A stretch of 64,000 nt of DNA from Spirodela intermedia (Eukaryota; Streptophyta; Magnoliopsida; Alismatales; Araceae): NCBI GenBank assembly GCA_902729315.2, contig LR746266.1, positions 1,678,259 to 1,742,258 on the forward strand, in the 5' to 3' direction. Every line of letters begins with the position of its first letter. The first letter of the stretch is position 1. Shown here piece after piece: positions 51,123-63,159 of the stretch. Under the pieces are notes generated by a model, which saw only the letters and a list, made by a program, of their open reading frames with translations, made no database searches and had not been told where the DNA came from. Made by a program: the position numbers and the translations under genes.

Positions 51123-54100
51123 ACCAAACAAAGACTCTTTTGCAAAGCCAAGAATAACCTTAAGTACATCAAAAAATTGGAAGTAGAATTAAGAATGCTC
51201 AATTGAATACAAGAACTGAAAATATACAGCTTGCATTTTATCGAACACATGTGGCCACTTATTGGAAGAGAAGAGTGAGTCTAACAGCTATCAAATGACT
51301 TGACATGATGTCTAATGTGGCCACTTATTCGCTGTTATAACTCTTAGTGATATGCAGCCTAGATTTAGCCTACAGAAAGGAGAATAATGACCTGGAGAAA
51401 GAAAATCCCTAGATTGGTTTTGCCAAAGAGTTCGCCGGACATGATGCCTTCCGGCAGAGCTGGAGCAATTCCTTCAATATGCACAAATGGATGTAAATAT
51501 GCATCCATATGAGTAGTAAAAGGGATATGAGGTCATGGATGCATTGGTACAAAATTGACGATATGCACAAATAGTAGTTCGTCCTACAATTCTTCCTCTC
51601 CATTGCCCCATTTTGCTAAGGTGAGTAAGGTGCAGTCACAGTGACATCCAGAAAAATTTGAGTGTGATTTTGACGGGAATCTACTCTTTACTCATGGAGA
51701 TTCGTTGGCCGTTGACCTACCTTGCAATCAGGTCAGCAGGGGCGTCTGGCGCGTTGAAAATTCCAAGGGGTTAGAAAAAGGTTTAAGAGCTATTAATCGT
51801 AAAAAGTGACATACTGCGTCAAAGACTATTGAGCTTTTATTTTGTGTCTTTTTCCCCTGGGACACATGCTGTATATGAAGCTCCTCCACGAAGCCGGCAG
51901 GATATCCGGAAGGAATTCGAATTCGATTGGTTGTGGAAAGCATTGGCAGGCGGCACTGGACATTTTATGCACCGTGCAGGGAAACAGTCCTCTGTAGAGG
52001 GCATATGGAGCATGTACGATTTTTTCACGTAAATTTTATTTACTGTGGTATGCTCCGCATGATTCTCTATTGCTTGCGTGATTCTCTATTGCCTGATTCT
52101 CTATTGCTTGCGTGATTGTCATTATGGCGTCCGTGTATAAATTTTTTTATTACATATCTTAATGCTAAAAAGACTTCTGTGGAGTAGAAACTCTTAGAAC
52201 CCAACTTATTTAATGTATAATGATGGGACGCAACATCTGACTTTTTGTTGGTCTCAATTGGATCAATGGGACCTCTAGAGCAGTATTTAATTAATCTTCG
52301 TACATAAGAGATCAGTAAAATATGTCTTATTAATGGACGTTGTCTCCATCTTTCTACAGTGGTCAACATCCACCAACTAGGCCACACCTACCGCCTTCTA
52401 TCATAATCAGGACAAGGTATTACGCAATGTCATGTTTCTGACGTTTCGCCGGACTAATGAAACTTTTGTATTTCGACCGAGATAAGAATAACGATAGAAA
52501 ACACGCAAAGCGATAAAAAATCGGAGAGAAATTATCAACGGAAGGGGATTTGGTTTTAAAACCCCCAACTCGCGGGAAAGAGATCATAGTGAAAGAAATA
52601 GCTTCACTATATGTGAAACATTAGGCTGCACAAATGGTCTACTCTGCAATGAAAACCTCGCTCGACCCATGCTTGAGCGGGGACTATTAACTCCATGCCT
52701 GCGATTCGTTTGACCAGATTTAGCAATGCAATTCGACGCATGAGTTTGCACTCCAAGAAACTTTCAAATCCGGCACGAGGGTTTGTCGGGTTCGAAACGA
52801 TCGTCAACAAGGTTCCGAAGAGGATTAGGGCGTAAGTTACTGACCGCTTATTCTCCATATCTCGCGGTCAACGGAAGTGGAGTGGATTAGTGGCGCATGT
52901 CGCACTGTCTGGAAAACTATCTTGATTCCGTGGGGGTAGCGTGGACGAGATAGTCATGTAAAGATAGAATCGTTAAAGGTTGCTGTACCCATGTGAAAGT
53001 AACATGCGGGACCCAGTGAACTATAAAACTAACCTTGTCGGCGGGCGAATGGTGACCCGGGAATGTCAAAATTAATACAGGATAAATAATCAGTTCGTTT
53101 TACTTTGTTAGAGGAAAGGAGCCACGTTTCTTTATACTGAGGCCAATGTGATCCGGCCAATAGATTTCGGTAATAAGTTGGGGAAGAAACCGGCATCTTG
53201 AAGGAAGACCCATAATGAGGTGGTCAGCCATTGATATATTTTGAAGTTCAAATCAGCGTAAACTGACAGCCATTGATGTATCTTGAAGCTGAATTCAGCG
53301 TAAACTGGTAGCCATTGAATGATCAGCCTGTCTCACCGTGTTAGAGGGAAGGAGCCACGATTCTTTATCCTGAGGCGAATGTAACCGGGCAATAGATTTC
53401 GGTAATAAGTTGGCAAAGAAAGCGGTGTCTTGAAAAAAGACCTATAATGAGGTGAACAGCCATTGATATATTTTGAAGTTGAAATCAGGGTAAACTAAGA
53501 GGTCTAAATATGACAATGGTGTAGGATGATGAACGAGTTTTCGACGTGGGTTTATTCAAGCTATTGTGATGCGAAACGCACCCTCATGGTCTGCAATCAT
53601 AAACGAGGGACATACGTTTCAAGCATTACAAAGTTCTCATCCAGTAGAATTACTATGTGAAAGTTCTATATGGTTCCCGTGAGGAGCTGATGACACTGAA
53701 TCAGCAGAACCTGATGACAGGCCATGGTAGCCATTCCTCTTTGCGGTGAATCAATGAAAGGAAAAACTATGCTTAGATAGCCCCAGTAGAAAATCGGGCG
53801 GGGTTGTTGGGGGTTGGGGCGTCGAAGGTCGTTGGAGCTAGCCATTCAACCATAAGCTGATATTATTATGAGAGGAGTGCAGAAGACGAACCACGAGTGA
53901 AGAGAAAGGTGGATGGGACTATTCGGAGAGAGAAATATGAATTGCCTGACAAAGCTAACGAATGGCTGGGCCGTTGTCATGGGTGCCATGCAGGGCGGTT
54001 GTTTTCTATTCTGTCGTTTTTTCCGTTCATCTAAGTTGAAATGCCTGAGTAGAGAGAGCCGTCAGGATCCCGGGGAAGCGGTCTCCGCCACACTCGCTCT

Positions 54101-54215
54101 GGATGAAATGCCTGGTTGAATGACCTTTTCTTTCGCCGAGATCTTCCTAGATTAAACCCGAAGGAAGCAAGACGAGAGGGCGGGCAGAGAACTGGTCACC
54201 GTTCAAAACTAATAA

Positions 54216-54255
54216 GCGAGCGAGCGAGCGAGAGAGAGAGAGAGAGAGAGAGAGA
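54216..54255. repeat. (GCGA)n-(GA)n microsatellite upstream of BAHD2
   Basis: Counterpart of 27745-27831 but much shorter, about 12 GA units. Confidence 0.95.
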
Positions 54256-54929
54256 TTACCTTCGGGTTTAGATGAGATCAAATCAAATCTTCAGAAGATT
54301 CGTTGTGTAGGTGTAGGTGTAGGTGAATGACTTGTTTCCGTTGCGTTCACCAAAATCTTACCAGTACTTGAGCATTCAGAATAAGAATAATGGTTCTAAC
54401 TTCTGATCGACGCCCTCATGACTGAACAAAATGCATTTAAATAATTGTGCGAATTAAAATATTATTTCTGAGGATGAAAAATTAGCATATATTTGGGCTA
54501 CGATCGGCGTTGTGACCACGGCTTGGTTATGAGGTTTACTCTCTGTTTCCTCCTGCTCGACTGACTCCTTTAGTTTCTTGCATCTTCGTCTGGCTAGGTA
54601 TCTCTTAAAGCAAGGCTGAATTAATCACTAAAGCCGCTTACGGATTCGTTTTGTGAGGATTGGTCGTAATCCGAATGGTTCACTAATCGGAAACGATAGA
54701 GAAAGGGATCTTCTTTGTTGTACGTAACTATACGAAGAATAAAGGAGATTCTACAAACGATGATTGTCAACCCGTAGACTTTTTCTTCTGTTGGTGATGC
54801 CACATGGCTTGTTTGAGTGTTTTCCCTGTCCCAGAATGATAAGTTAATTACCGCAGAAGAGGAAAGACAGAGAGACTGGGGTCCTACGAGCGAGAAAAAC
54901 CCGGATGTTCGCATTTATTGTAAAATATC

Positions 54930-54974
<45 letters not shown>
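54930..54974. repeat. (CT)n microsatellite in the BAHD2 promoter
   Basis: About 22 CT units, 150 bp before the start codon. The BAHD1 promoter has only a short imperfect CT run here (28,502-28,520). Confidence 0.95.
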
Positions 54975-54979
<5 letters not shown>

Positions 54980-55052
54980 GTCACCTAAAAACCCTTGCCT
55001 ACCTCTCCCGTCCCGACGTCTCAAGATTTCCACCCACTCCCTTCCCTCGGGT

Positions 55053-55058
55053 TATAAG
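55053..55058 (+). promoter_or_regulatory. TATA-like element of BAHD2
   Basis: TATAAG in the same context and spacing as before BAHD1. Confidence 0.45.
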
Positions 55059-55083
55059 AGGGCCACCTCGCCGGGGAAAGAAG

Positions 55084-55119
55084 ATGAACTGGGCAAGGCG
55101 TGAGAGAGCGAGCATCTAA
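55084..55119 (+). CDS. Upstream ORF of BAHD2 (MNWARRERASI)
   Basis: Same 11-codon frame as before BAHD1, ending one base before the ATG. Translation depends on the unmapped transcription start. Confidence 0.3.
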   Translation: MNWARRERASI

Positions 55120-55120
55120 A

Positions 55121-56458
55121 ATGGCAGCAGTGAAGGCAGTTCAAGTGACCTGCGACATCCTTCTCAAGCCCTACTATTCGCCTTCTTCCCCACCCCATGT
55201 TCTCCACAACGCTGAGTTCCCCCTTACGCCCTTCGACGTGGCCAACTACAACTGCCATGTCCCCATCCTCTACGCCTTCCGGCCGCCGATGCCCGATAAC
55301 GCCGCCCTGCGGGAGGGACTCACACGAGCCCTCGCTTACTTCCCTCACCTTGCCGGAAGGTTCCATCCTGACAAGTACGGATATCCCAAAGTCGTTCTAA
55401 ACGACGCCGGCATCCGCCTCAAGGAGGCCATCGCGCCGTCCACCCTGGAGGAACACCTCCCCTTCGACCCCTCCGCGGGCTTTTTAATGTTGCATCCACA
55501 CCCAGCTGAGGGGTTGGAGGTGCTCCTCCAGGTTCAGCTCACCCGCTTCTCCTGCGGCGGTCTCACTCTGGGCCTCACCGCCCACCACCGCATATGCGAT
55601 GGCTCCTCCATTTGCCATTTCTTGTTCACCTGGGCCAAACTGGTACAGGGCCGTGACGTCGGGACTCTTCCTTTCTTCGGATGGAGCTCCGTCTGTGCTC
55701 CTAGGAACCCGGCCAGGGTGGAGTTTGACCACCTCGGCACGGAGTTCAGGCGCAAGAGTGGAGCCACCCGGCCTGGGGGGGATGTCGGAGTCAACCTGTC
55801 CAAGATGTGTAACCAGTCCTTCCACTTCTCCAAGGAGTTCATCGGCAAGCTCAAGGGCATGGTCAATGGAGGCGACCCCAGCCGTCGAGTGAGCACGTTC
55901 TTGAGCGTCCTCACCCACATGTGGAAGAAGACGACCTTTGCGCGCAGGCTTCCTGACGACGAGATGACCCAGGTCAGAATTGTTGTCAACGGCCGGCAGA
56001 GGATTAGGCCCCCCGTGCCGCCGGAGTACTACGGCAACCTTGTGCTCTGGGCCTATCCAAAACTCACGGCCGGAGAGGTACTCCGGGCGAGCTACTCCCA
56101 CGTGGCACAGGTGATCCGCGAGGCAGTGAACAAGGTGGACGACAGCTATTTCAAGTCGTTCATCGACTTCGGGGAGCAACTTAAAGGGGAGGGAGGCGCA
56201 GAGATTGCCGCGACCATGCCTGTGGTGGGCGACTTTCTAAACCCCGACATCGAGTTCAATAGCTGGTTGAGCCTCCAATTCCATGAGTTGGATTTCGGCG
56301 GCGGACTCCCAGCCGCCTTTTTCCCGCCAGGGCTCCCGGTGGAGGGGTTAATGATCCTTGTTCCATCATGCGGAGAAGGCGGCGGCGTTGACGTGTATCT
56401 CGCTCTGGAGAAGAGCCATGCAGCCATCATGAGCCAGGTCGTCCATTCCCTCGTCTAA
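55121..56458 (+). CDS. BAHD acyltransferase 2, agmatine/tryptamine hydroxycinnamoyltransferase-like
   Basis: Recent paralogue of BAHD1: intronless, 445 residues, 11 substitutions and no indel. Catalytic motif H156-R-I-C-D160 is intact; the DFGWG motif again reads DFGGG. Substitutions against BAHD1: E5K, CHVCIL to CHVPIL, PDEYG to PDKYG, FLTLH to FLMLH, S154A, G159C, KLKDM to KLKGM, VRLVV to VRIVV, RPFVPPEYFG to RPPVPPEYYG (two) and NPGIE to NPDIE. The BAHD2 states HRICDG, RPPVPPEYYG and CHVPIL look more like family consensus, as do the matching parts of the pseudogenes (QPPVPLEYYG), so BAHD1 may be the derived copy. Substrate is inferred from clade resemblance only. Confidence 0.93.
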   Translation: MAAVKAVQVTCDILLKPYYSPSSPPHVLHNAEFPLTPFDVANYNCHVPILYAFRPPMPDNAALREGLTRALAYFPHLAGRFHPDKYGYPKVVLNDAGIRLKEAIAPSTLEEHLPFDPSAGFLMLHPHPAEGLEVLLQVQLTRFSCGGLTLGLTAHHRICDGSSICHFLFTWAKLVQGRDVGTLPFFGWSSVCAPRNPARVEFDHLGTEFRRKSGATRPGGDVGVNLSKMCNQSFHFSKEFIGKLKGMVNGGDPSRRVSTFLSVLTHMWKKTTFARRLPDDEMTQVRIVVNGRQRIRPPVPPEYYGNLVLWAYPKLTAGEVLRASYSHVAQVIREAVNKVDDSYFKSFIDFGEQLKGEGGAEIAATMPVVGDFLNPDIEFNSWLSLQFHELDFGGGLPAAFFPPGLPVEGLMILVPSCGEGGGVDVYLALEKSHAAIMSQVVHSLV

Positions 56459-56603
56459 TCTCAAGAAAATTCTGTTTCCCTTCTGGTGTGATGATAGTCT
56501 GTGTTGTGGATGTTTGCCGAGGGTTTGTATCTGATGTTACTGAAAGAATAGTGGATGATTATCTTGACTAGCTACTCGTCTCGCTTCCTGATGATTGAAC
56601 GCA

Positions 56604-57348
56604 GTGTCGTCTTCTTCCTTGTCAAATGAGCCTTACTTGTTCGTTAGGTCTTTCATCTTTCATTTTGAGACTGCACTAACTTGAAGTCGTCGAAGTGTTG
56701 TCTGCATAAATGGATGCATATCTGCATCAATATAAGCAGTGATAGGGTTATTGATGTATGGATGGCTCTTGGCGTAGAGAGTGATGCCGTTTAATGGGGC
56801 TTGCCTTTTCCGAGGTTAGGCAAGGAGGAATATCCTGCCATACGATTAATCTTCTGAAGAATAGGCTAATACCCTGTTTAACAGCCGAGGATGCTTGAAG
56901 TGTTCGAAGGATGGATATTTGTAGAGGATACTTTTATAAGTCAACTTATAGTGGTGATCCAAAATAAATGATGACTAACTAGTGAAATTCATAAGGAAAG
57001 CTTAATTCAGGAATATTAAAAATACGTGTCTAGGAAATAGATTTAACTAGACTAGTATTCTAAACTAGAAATTAACCTTTTGATAAGTCATTTAAGGTTA
57101 AAAAAATATAAAAATCATAAATTGACAAATTGTACGCTAATATTTGATTCAGTTAGATTAAATATTCTTAAGGTTTTCTAAAGACCTAAATAATGTTGGA
57201 AGCACATTTTCATGAAAATTTAGAAAATTTCTAATTATTCTAATATAGATTAAAATATACTAGATGTTAGGTGAAGAGCCTACTAATTATTTTAATATAT
57301 CAATAAAAAATTCTAAGAAAATGAGTTTTTTTTGACATTTCGAGATCA
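56604..57348. other. 745-bp segment present in X' only
   Basis: AT-rich insertion or retained segment in the BAHD2 3' flank; X joins the flanks directly at 30,150. Part of it (about 56,700-56,765) resembles the tail of unit U (40,185-40,255: ATGGATG...CATATGAG...GTCATGGATG-like), so it is cluster-related. No coding content recognised. Confidence 0.7.
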
Positions 57349-60340
57349 TGTTTCAAACTATTTGTCTCTATTATAATATGGTAATTTCATGAAATAAGTA
57401 ATTTAGATGTGTGGGAGACTGATGAATCTAGGTGCATACATAGTGTGCACATGTCTATGAGAGAGAGAGAGAAGGGGAACGATCGAGAGAGATGAAGAGG
57501 TAATAACTAGTTTGTAGGTGGCTATGGACTTTGTTGGCAAAATTGATTATCTCTAACTGAAAGGACCAAGGTGGGAATTTACTTTCAGCTCCTCGTGATG
57601 CAAACTTTTGGGTACCAAACAAATTCACATGGCCTTGAGGTCTTTAATCCTCAAATTCACTTCTGGTCTCTGAACAAGGTACTCATCACATATTGACATT
57701 CATATAACAAAAGATTTAATGTTGATTCTGATATGGATTTTTAATTTATTGATGGAGCTTACAAGGGCTGCTCACCTGCCAACAGATTGAGTAGGTGTAG
57801 ACATTTGGAGTGCTGAAGGTTCTAAGGTAGTATTGTTGGAGTCATAGAATGACCTCCTGTTGGGCCCTATTGGATTACAAAGGGCTATTCAATGAGTACA
57901 TGAATCCTAATAGGCTCTAATGGACTTTCGTACTTTGACCTAACCTTGTGTTGAGAGGGAGCACACCCATCTCAATATGTTAGGACACACAAAGGCATGT
58001 CGCTGCTAGAAGGCTTTGAAATATCATCTCCTAAACGAAGTATGATTTGTGTGTGACTATTAGCATAGAAGGTTTCTCCAGACCATGTAAATTAGCACAT
58101 CATTTTTTCTTGTCATTCTCTCCCTCTCCCTCTCCTGTGTTCCATTTTGCATCAGACTTTCACTATACAAGAAGGGGGAAATGAGGATGTTCCAATCCCC
58201 AGCAAGTATAAAATCACAGTATGATTGCTAATGGAAAGAAGTGATAGAGAGTTATGACTTAGCAGATAGGACACTACTCAGCTATTAATCAATGGGCTTT
58301 CCTCTTGGCACAGATGTCATACTTGTTTATAAAGGTCCTATGGGAAAACAACAGGTTATGTGGAAGGAATTTTAATTCGATTGCTCTTGGTTGGTTCATC
58401 TAAATCTGTCTAATATAGCTTACAGATGGCTGACCGCCCTCTCTCTCACATGGAAGAATAGAGAGAGATATAGTAAGATACTCAATTAGAAGGTCAACAC
58501 ACAACTCAAAATGGATAAGAAAATGAGAAATGAGTGGAGGGGGAATGGATAGAAAGTGTGGCAGACATAGAGATGGAGAATGAGAGAGAGAGGAAGAGAA
58601 AAGAGAGGGACTGGTGGAGAGACAGAATTTGTGATCTTGTGTCCATAAAACCTCATTTGGAAAGTAAATTATTCATCAGGATTACATTCATCAAGATTTG
58701 GTCTCTCCTGAAGAGCTTCTACTCACCATGGAAAAGTATCTTACTCATGTGGAGAACATAAGGTTCACTTGATTAGTTGATCGAGATATGTATGTCATGA
58801 ATTTTCCCCTTCCCCCTATTTTCTTTACGAACTAGTATGGGGTACAAAACTAGTTCGGTCCCCTTTGCAGTAGGGATATTAATTTGGGCATCAGATAAAG
58901 AAGAAAAATCATGAGAGAGAAGTTATTGAAAGCCCTTTCACTTTGATCCTAAATAGGGTTCTACTGTCTCCCCCATTTAATGGCTTTTGTTGGAGCTATT
59001 GTCGTGTCTATTTATTTCTGCAGTTGTTTTTTAATTAACAATAAAGCTTATCCTTTCTTGTTTGGTTGTTGGGAGAAGTTGTATTGACCTCTGCATATTG
59101 TTTAGTTATGGATTAACTGATTATGATTTTAATGACTTTTTAGACATTATTATGAAATTGATAATATGAGATGTAAAATTTAATTAAAGATTGATGTATT
59201 AGATATGATTAAAGAGTATAGATCATTTCAGAAAATAATTTATGTCCAGATCATAGGAAATATCTCATGTTATTGAAAATTCTCATCAGGGATATATTTG
59301 TTATACTTAGTAGGCATTTAAGTACAATAAAACATTTTCTGTGTATCAGTCTTAGTATTTGAATTTTCTATCTCAAAAATGGCTTCACCTTCCAAGCATA
59401 AGAGTAGTCAATATGCAATGTTCTCTTCATCTAACAGATGTCAAATTTCATATTTTGAATTTAAAACATGAATATTTAGCTTTAAATTTTTGGTGAATTC
59501 AGGTCGATCATTAGTGATGATTCTTGAATTCTTTAATGTCAAATTTCACTCCCAAATATTTATTGAATGAACAACTGTTATACAACTCTGAAAAAATTAA
59601 TTGTTCCTAATTTCCATTCTTTTCTGCTACATCTTTAGCAGCAAGAAATGAACAATGATGAAGTGTAGTGAGAAAAGAGAAAAAAAAGGAAGATGGAATA
59701 AACAACATTAACATGAATTTGGCACTCAAAATAGAGTTGAGACTAGAAACATCATTCAAGGTGCAAGAAAATAAACTCACATATGAAACGGAAATAAAAA
59801 AAGTAAGGGCTTGTCACCGAATGACAAAGAAAACAATTCATAAAGAGAACTAGGCAATAATCTAGCAATAAAAGGATAAGCCAGGAGAAAAAAAGTAATT
59901 CAATCCTGCTGTGTGCCTCTCATCCAGACGACAGGTCCTATGAAAGGATGGGCATTTCTCAAGCATACCATTCTTGAGAAACGCCCATTTACTGATTTAA
60001 CTTACACTAACATGAATGTCTAAGGTAGGAATATTTGAATTGACATGGAAGTGTAGAAAAATAAAGAGTAGGAGAAATATAATTTCTCCATGAATTATTC
60101 GAATTTGCAGAGGAAGATGTGGCCTGATAATGGGTTAATTATATCAGGGCTAATAGCAGGCCAATCATGATCGCGTGGGGAGGGAGGGGGGGGGGAGGGG
60201 GTAGTAGAGAAGAGAGAGAGAAGAGAAGGGGTCAGACACCAATGGGAGCTACAGCAGTGGCAGGCCTCCCTCTGCGTGACATGTGAGGTGGTGGTGGCGG
60301 CGACGAACGAGCTCTCTTCTGGGTGGAAGATAGAGCTCGG
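57349..60340. other. BAHD2 downstream flank
   Basis: Nearly identical to 30,151-33,167; no gene recognised. G-run tract at 60177-60201. Confidence 0.75.
60177..60201 (+). other. G-run tract, possible G-quadruplex (X')
   Basis: Counterpart of 33004-33028, with a longer central G run; about 140 bp before U4. Confidence 0.6.
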
Positions 60341-61308
60341 CACAGTGACATCTAGAACAAGCTAAGCACGCTGGCGGAGCCTTCTCTTCCAGCTTTCAGG
60401 CTTGTTCTATCCACCGGGTGACAGAGAAGAAAGAGTGAGCAGCAGAGAAGGGGAACTGACGAACTGAATTTATTTTGTCCTATTTACATTTCATTTGCAT
60501 CGTGAGCAGAAAACCTGTGCCTTAAATACCATACACATAACAAGAGAGAAGACTGATCATAATTAGCGAGAAAAGTGTATCTGTATTTATAACGGCTTGT
60601 GACTCTTAATGCATTTGATTATCTTTAAACATTGCCATACATCAGGTTAGATATTTTTGTATATGTTTAGATCGATTTATATTCCTGTAAATGCTACCTA
60701 TAATTAGTCCCTGTAATTTTCCCAACAACTTTTGTGTCCAGAAATTTCATACGTGAGGATTTAGTAATCTCGTCACAGCAAACGGACGAGTACAGTCCTT
60801 ACTAAGAAAACGTTTTTATTCTCGTCTCATAGTCATCTCTTTGGATCTCTCCTCACTCACTCTCCCTAACCATATATATGCATATGATCATCTTCCCAGG
60901 CTGCATTGTCTCTTCACTTAAATAACATTAATGGTAGCAATCAACGTTGATGGAGTATTAGGATTATATTTATATTCTTTCGACGGGAATTAACAATCAC
61001 GTTAAACCTTCAACATCAAGAAATTTATAGTGGCAAAAGGCTAATAGGAGAGATGTAAGAGCTTATTAATAATGGATTGAGTTTAATAGATTATAAAATT
61101 ATTTTAACGTGAATGACACTAGTTTACCCTAGTTTATAATATTATTTTTCTTCATAGATTTTTCTTCTTTAAAGGTTTGAATGACACTATGTTAACTTAA
61201 ATTCCTTATCTTACTTTTATATGGTGATGTCAACAATATGTTGATGATACATTGTTATTTCTCGTTTAATAACTGTATGGTTCTTACATGTGGTCATCGA
61301 TTATGTAG

Positions 61309-61396
61309 ATTTTCTCCGTTTGGGCTGAAAGTAATAGAAAGTATGGAGGTCTGAGCTTTTCTACCAAGGATATTGGCGAAGTTCTTGCAATCTCAG
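61309..61396 (+). pseudogene. Orphan ZIFL exon (U4)
   Basis: As in the other units but with one private change, AESD to AESN (GAT to AAT). Confidence 0.7.
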
Positions 61397-62397
61397 GTAT
61401 ACTTCCTCCCAGGATAATGTTGGATTTTTCCGCATATTGAGAAAGCTCAAATCATACGGCTGAAACTGATAACCCATTTCACTGTTAGATTAATATTTTC
61501 TTTTAAATTCTGGTAAGAATATGCCTTTCACCTCCTTATGTCCCTTCATACATTATATCCGTCAATAGGACTACTACAAAGCCATTATGTGGTAACGTTG
61601 TGTTTAAATTTGGTGAAAAGCATTGGTGGAAATCAAGAATGTTCTTTGAATGATCTAGCCATCTCATTTTCTTTGCGATTAGTTCAAGATGTTAACTTGC
61701 ATATTTGAAGTATGCACGAAGTATTAATTATTAAGCATGTAGTACTGGGTATGCATTTATATTTTAATTATCTAGCTAAAGACAAATTGGGTTTCAGTTG
61801 ACGCTTACTTGTGCCATCTACCGTCTTGCTTACTGGTTAAAGCACATGACGTTCTCCCTCCTAACTTAGACTATCCTGATGCACACTTAGGATTGAAACT
61901 ATGGATATACTACATGTCAGTCAGACTCTGTAGCATCGAGTTAGATATAAGACTCTACCCCAGCTTTATATCATTCGATTATGAGTGTTTGCATTCCCAG
62001 TTTATAACGCAAAATTAATGGTCCAAATTAATTTATTTTTTAATGTCGACTTTTTCATTAATGATTCACATCCCCTTTTTTTCTCAAACTTTAGTCTTCT
62101 TATCCTCCAACAATTTTTGTACTCTCCCTTGATAGACTACTAAGTCCAGTTGTTTCAACTCGAATTTTCAATTTCATATTTAATTTTTGGGTTCTATCTT
62201 ACTACTGGTTCTTGAAATTCCACTCCTACATAGTTTTCCCTTTTCTGGAAAGTTATCTAGCGTTGAACTATTCATGGTTGTTAATTTTGCATCTTTGTTG
62301 ACAAATATTTTGGCTGTGAGTTCAGCTCAACTTGGGTTAGTATCTCTTTTCTAGTCCAATACGTAATCATCACTTTTTATTTGTACATAAAATACTT

Positions 62398-63159
62398 CTC
62401 CTCCAGGTTCAGCTCTCCAGCTTCTCCTGCGGCGGTCTCACCTTGGGTATCACCGTCGACCATTTTCTCCTCACTTTGGCGAAACTGGTACAGGGCCACG
62501 ATGTGGGCACTATGCTTTTCTTCGGCTGGAGCTCCGTCTGTGCTCCTAGGATCCCTGCTAGGGTGAAGTTTGACCACCTCGGAGTCGAGTTCAGGCCTTG
62601 GAGGAACGTCGGAATTAATATGTCTAAGATGTGTAACCAGTCCTTTCACTTCTCTAATGAATTCATTGGCAAGCTCAAGGCCATTGTCAACGGCGGCAAG
62701 TGACAATGTTCTTCAGTGTCCTCATGCATATATGGAAGAAGGTGGCCTTTGTCCACAGGCTTCCTGACAATGAGATGACCCAGGTCAGACTTAGTGTAAA
62801 CAGCCGACAGAGAATTCAGCCCCCCGTGCCGTTGGAGTACTATGGCGAACTTCTCCTCTGGGCCTATCCCAAACTCACAGTCGGAGAGATACTCCGCTTA
62901 GGCTACTTCCACATGGCACCGGTGATCCGTGGGGCCATCGAAAAGGTGGATAACGGCTACTGAAGGTCGTTCATGGACTTCGGTGAGCCACGAGATCAGT
63001 AGCTGGTTGAGCCTCCAGTTCCACCAGAAACCTTCTTGACCCCAGGGCTCTCGGTGGAGGGGTTAATGATGCTTGTTCCATCATGGGGAGAAGGCGGTGG
63101 CGTTGAGTTACATCTCTGTCTTGTGAAGAGCCAGGCAGCCACCATGAGGAACGTCATGC
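62398..63159 (+). pseudogene. BAHD 3' pseudogene (U4)
   Basis: Same deletion of HxxxD, frameshift and stops as in U1-U3. Confidence 0.9.

Larger units (their letters stand above)
45991..51636. repeat. Repeat unit U3 (5,646 bp)
   Basis: Head-to-tail with U2. The first 4.4 kb look identical to U2; about nine substitutions then cluster between 50,487 and 51,480. It is followed by 13-17 bases of a further unit start before block X'. Confidence 0.97.
51650..60340. repeat. Segmental duplication block X' (with BAHD2)
   Basis: Copy of 25,216-33,167 in the same orientation. The junction with U3 reads CATCCAGAAAAATTTGAG, sharing CAGAA between the unit start and the X start. Differences from X include a 745-bp extra segment (56,604-57,348), a 26-bp segment near 53,008 missing in X, and different microsatellite lengths. 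Confidence 0.93.
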
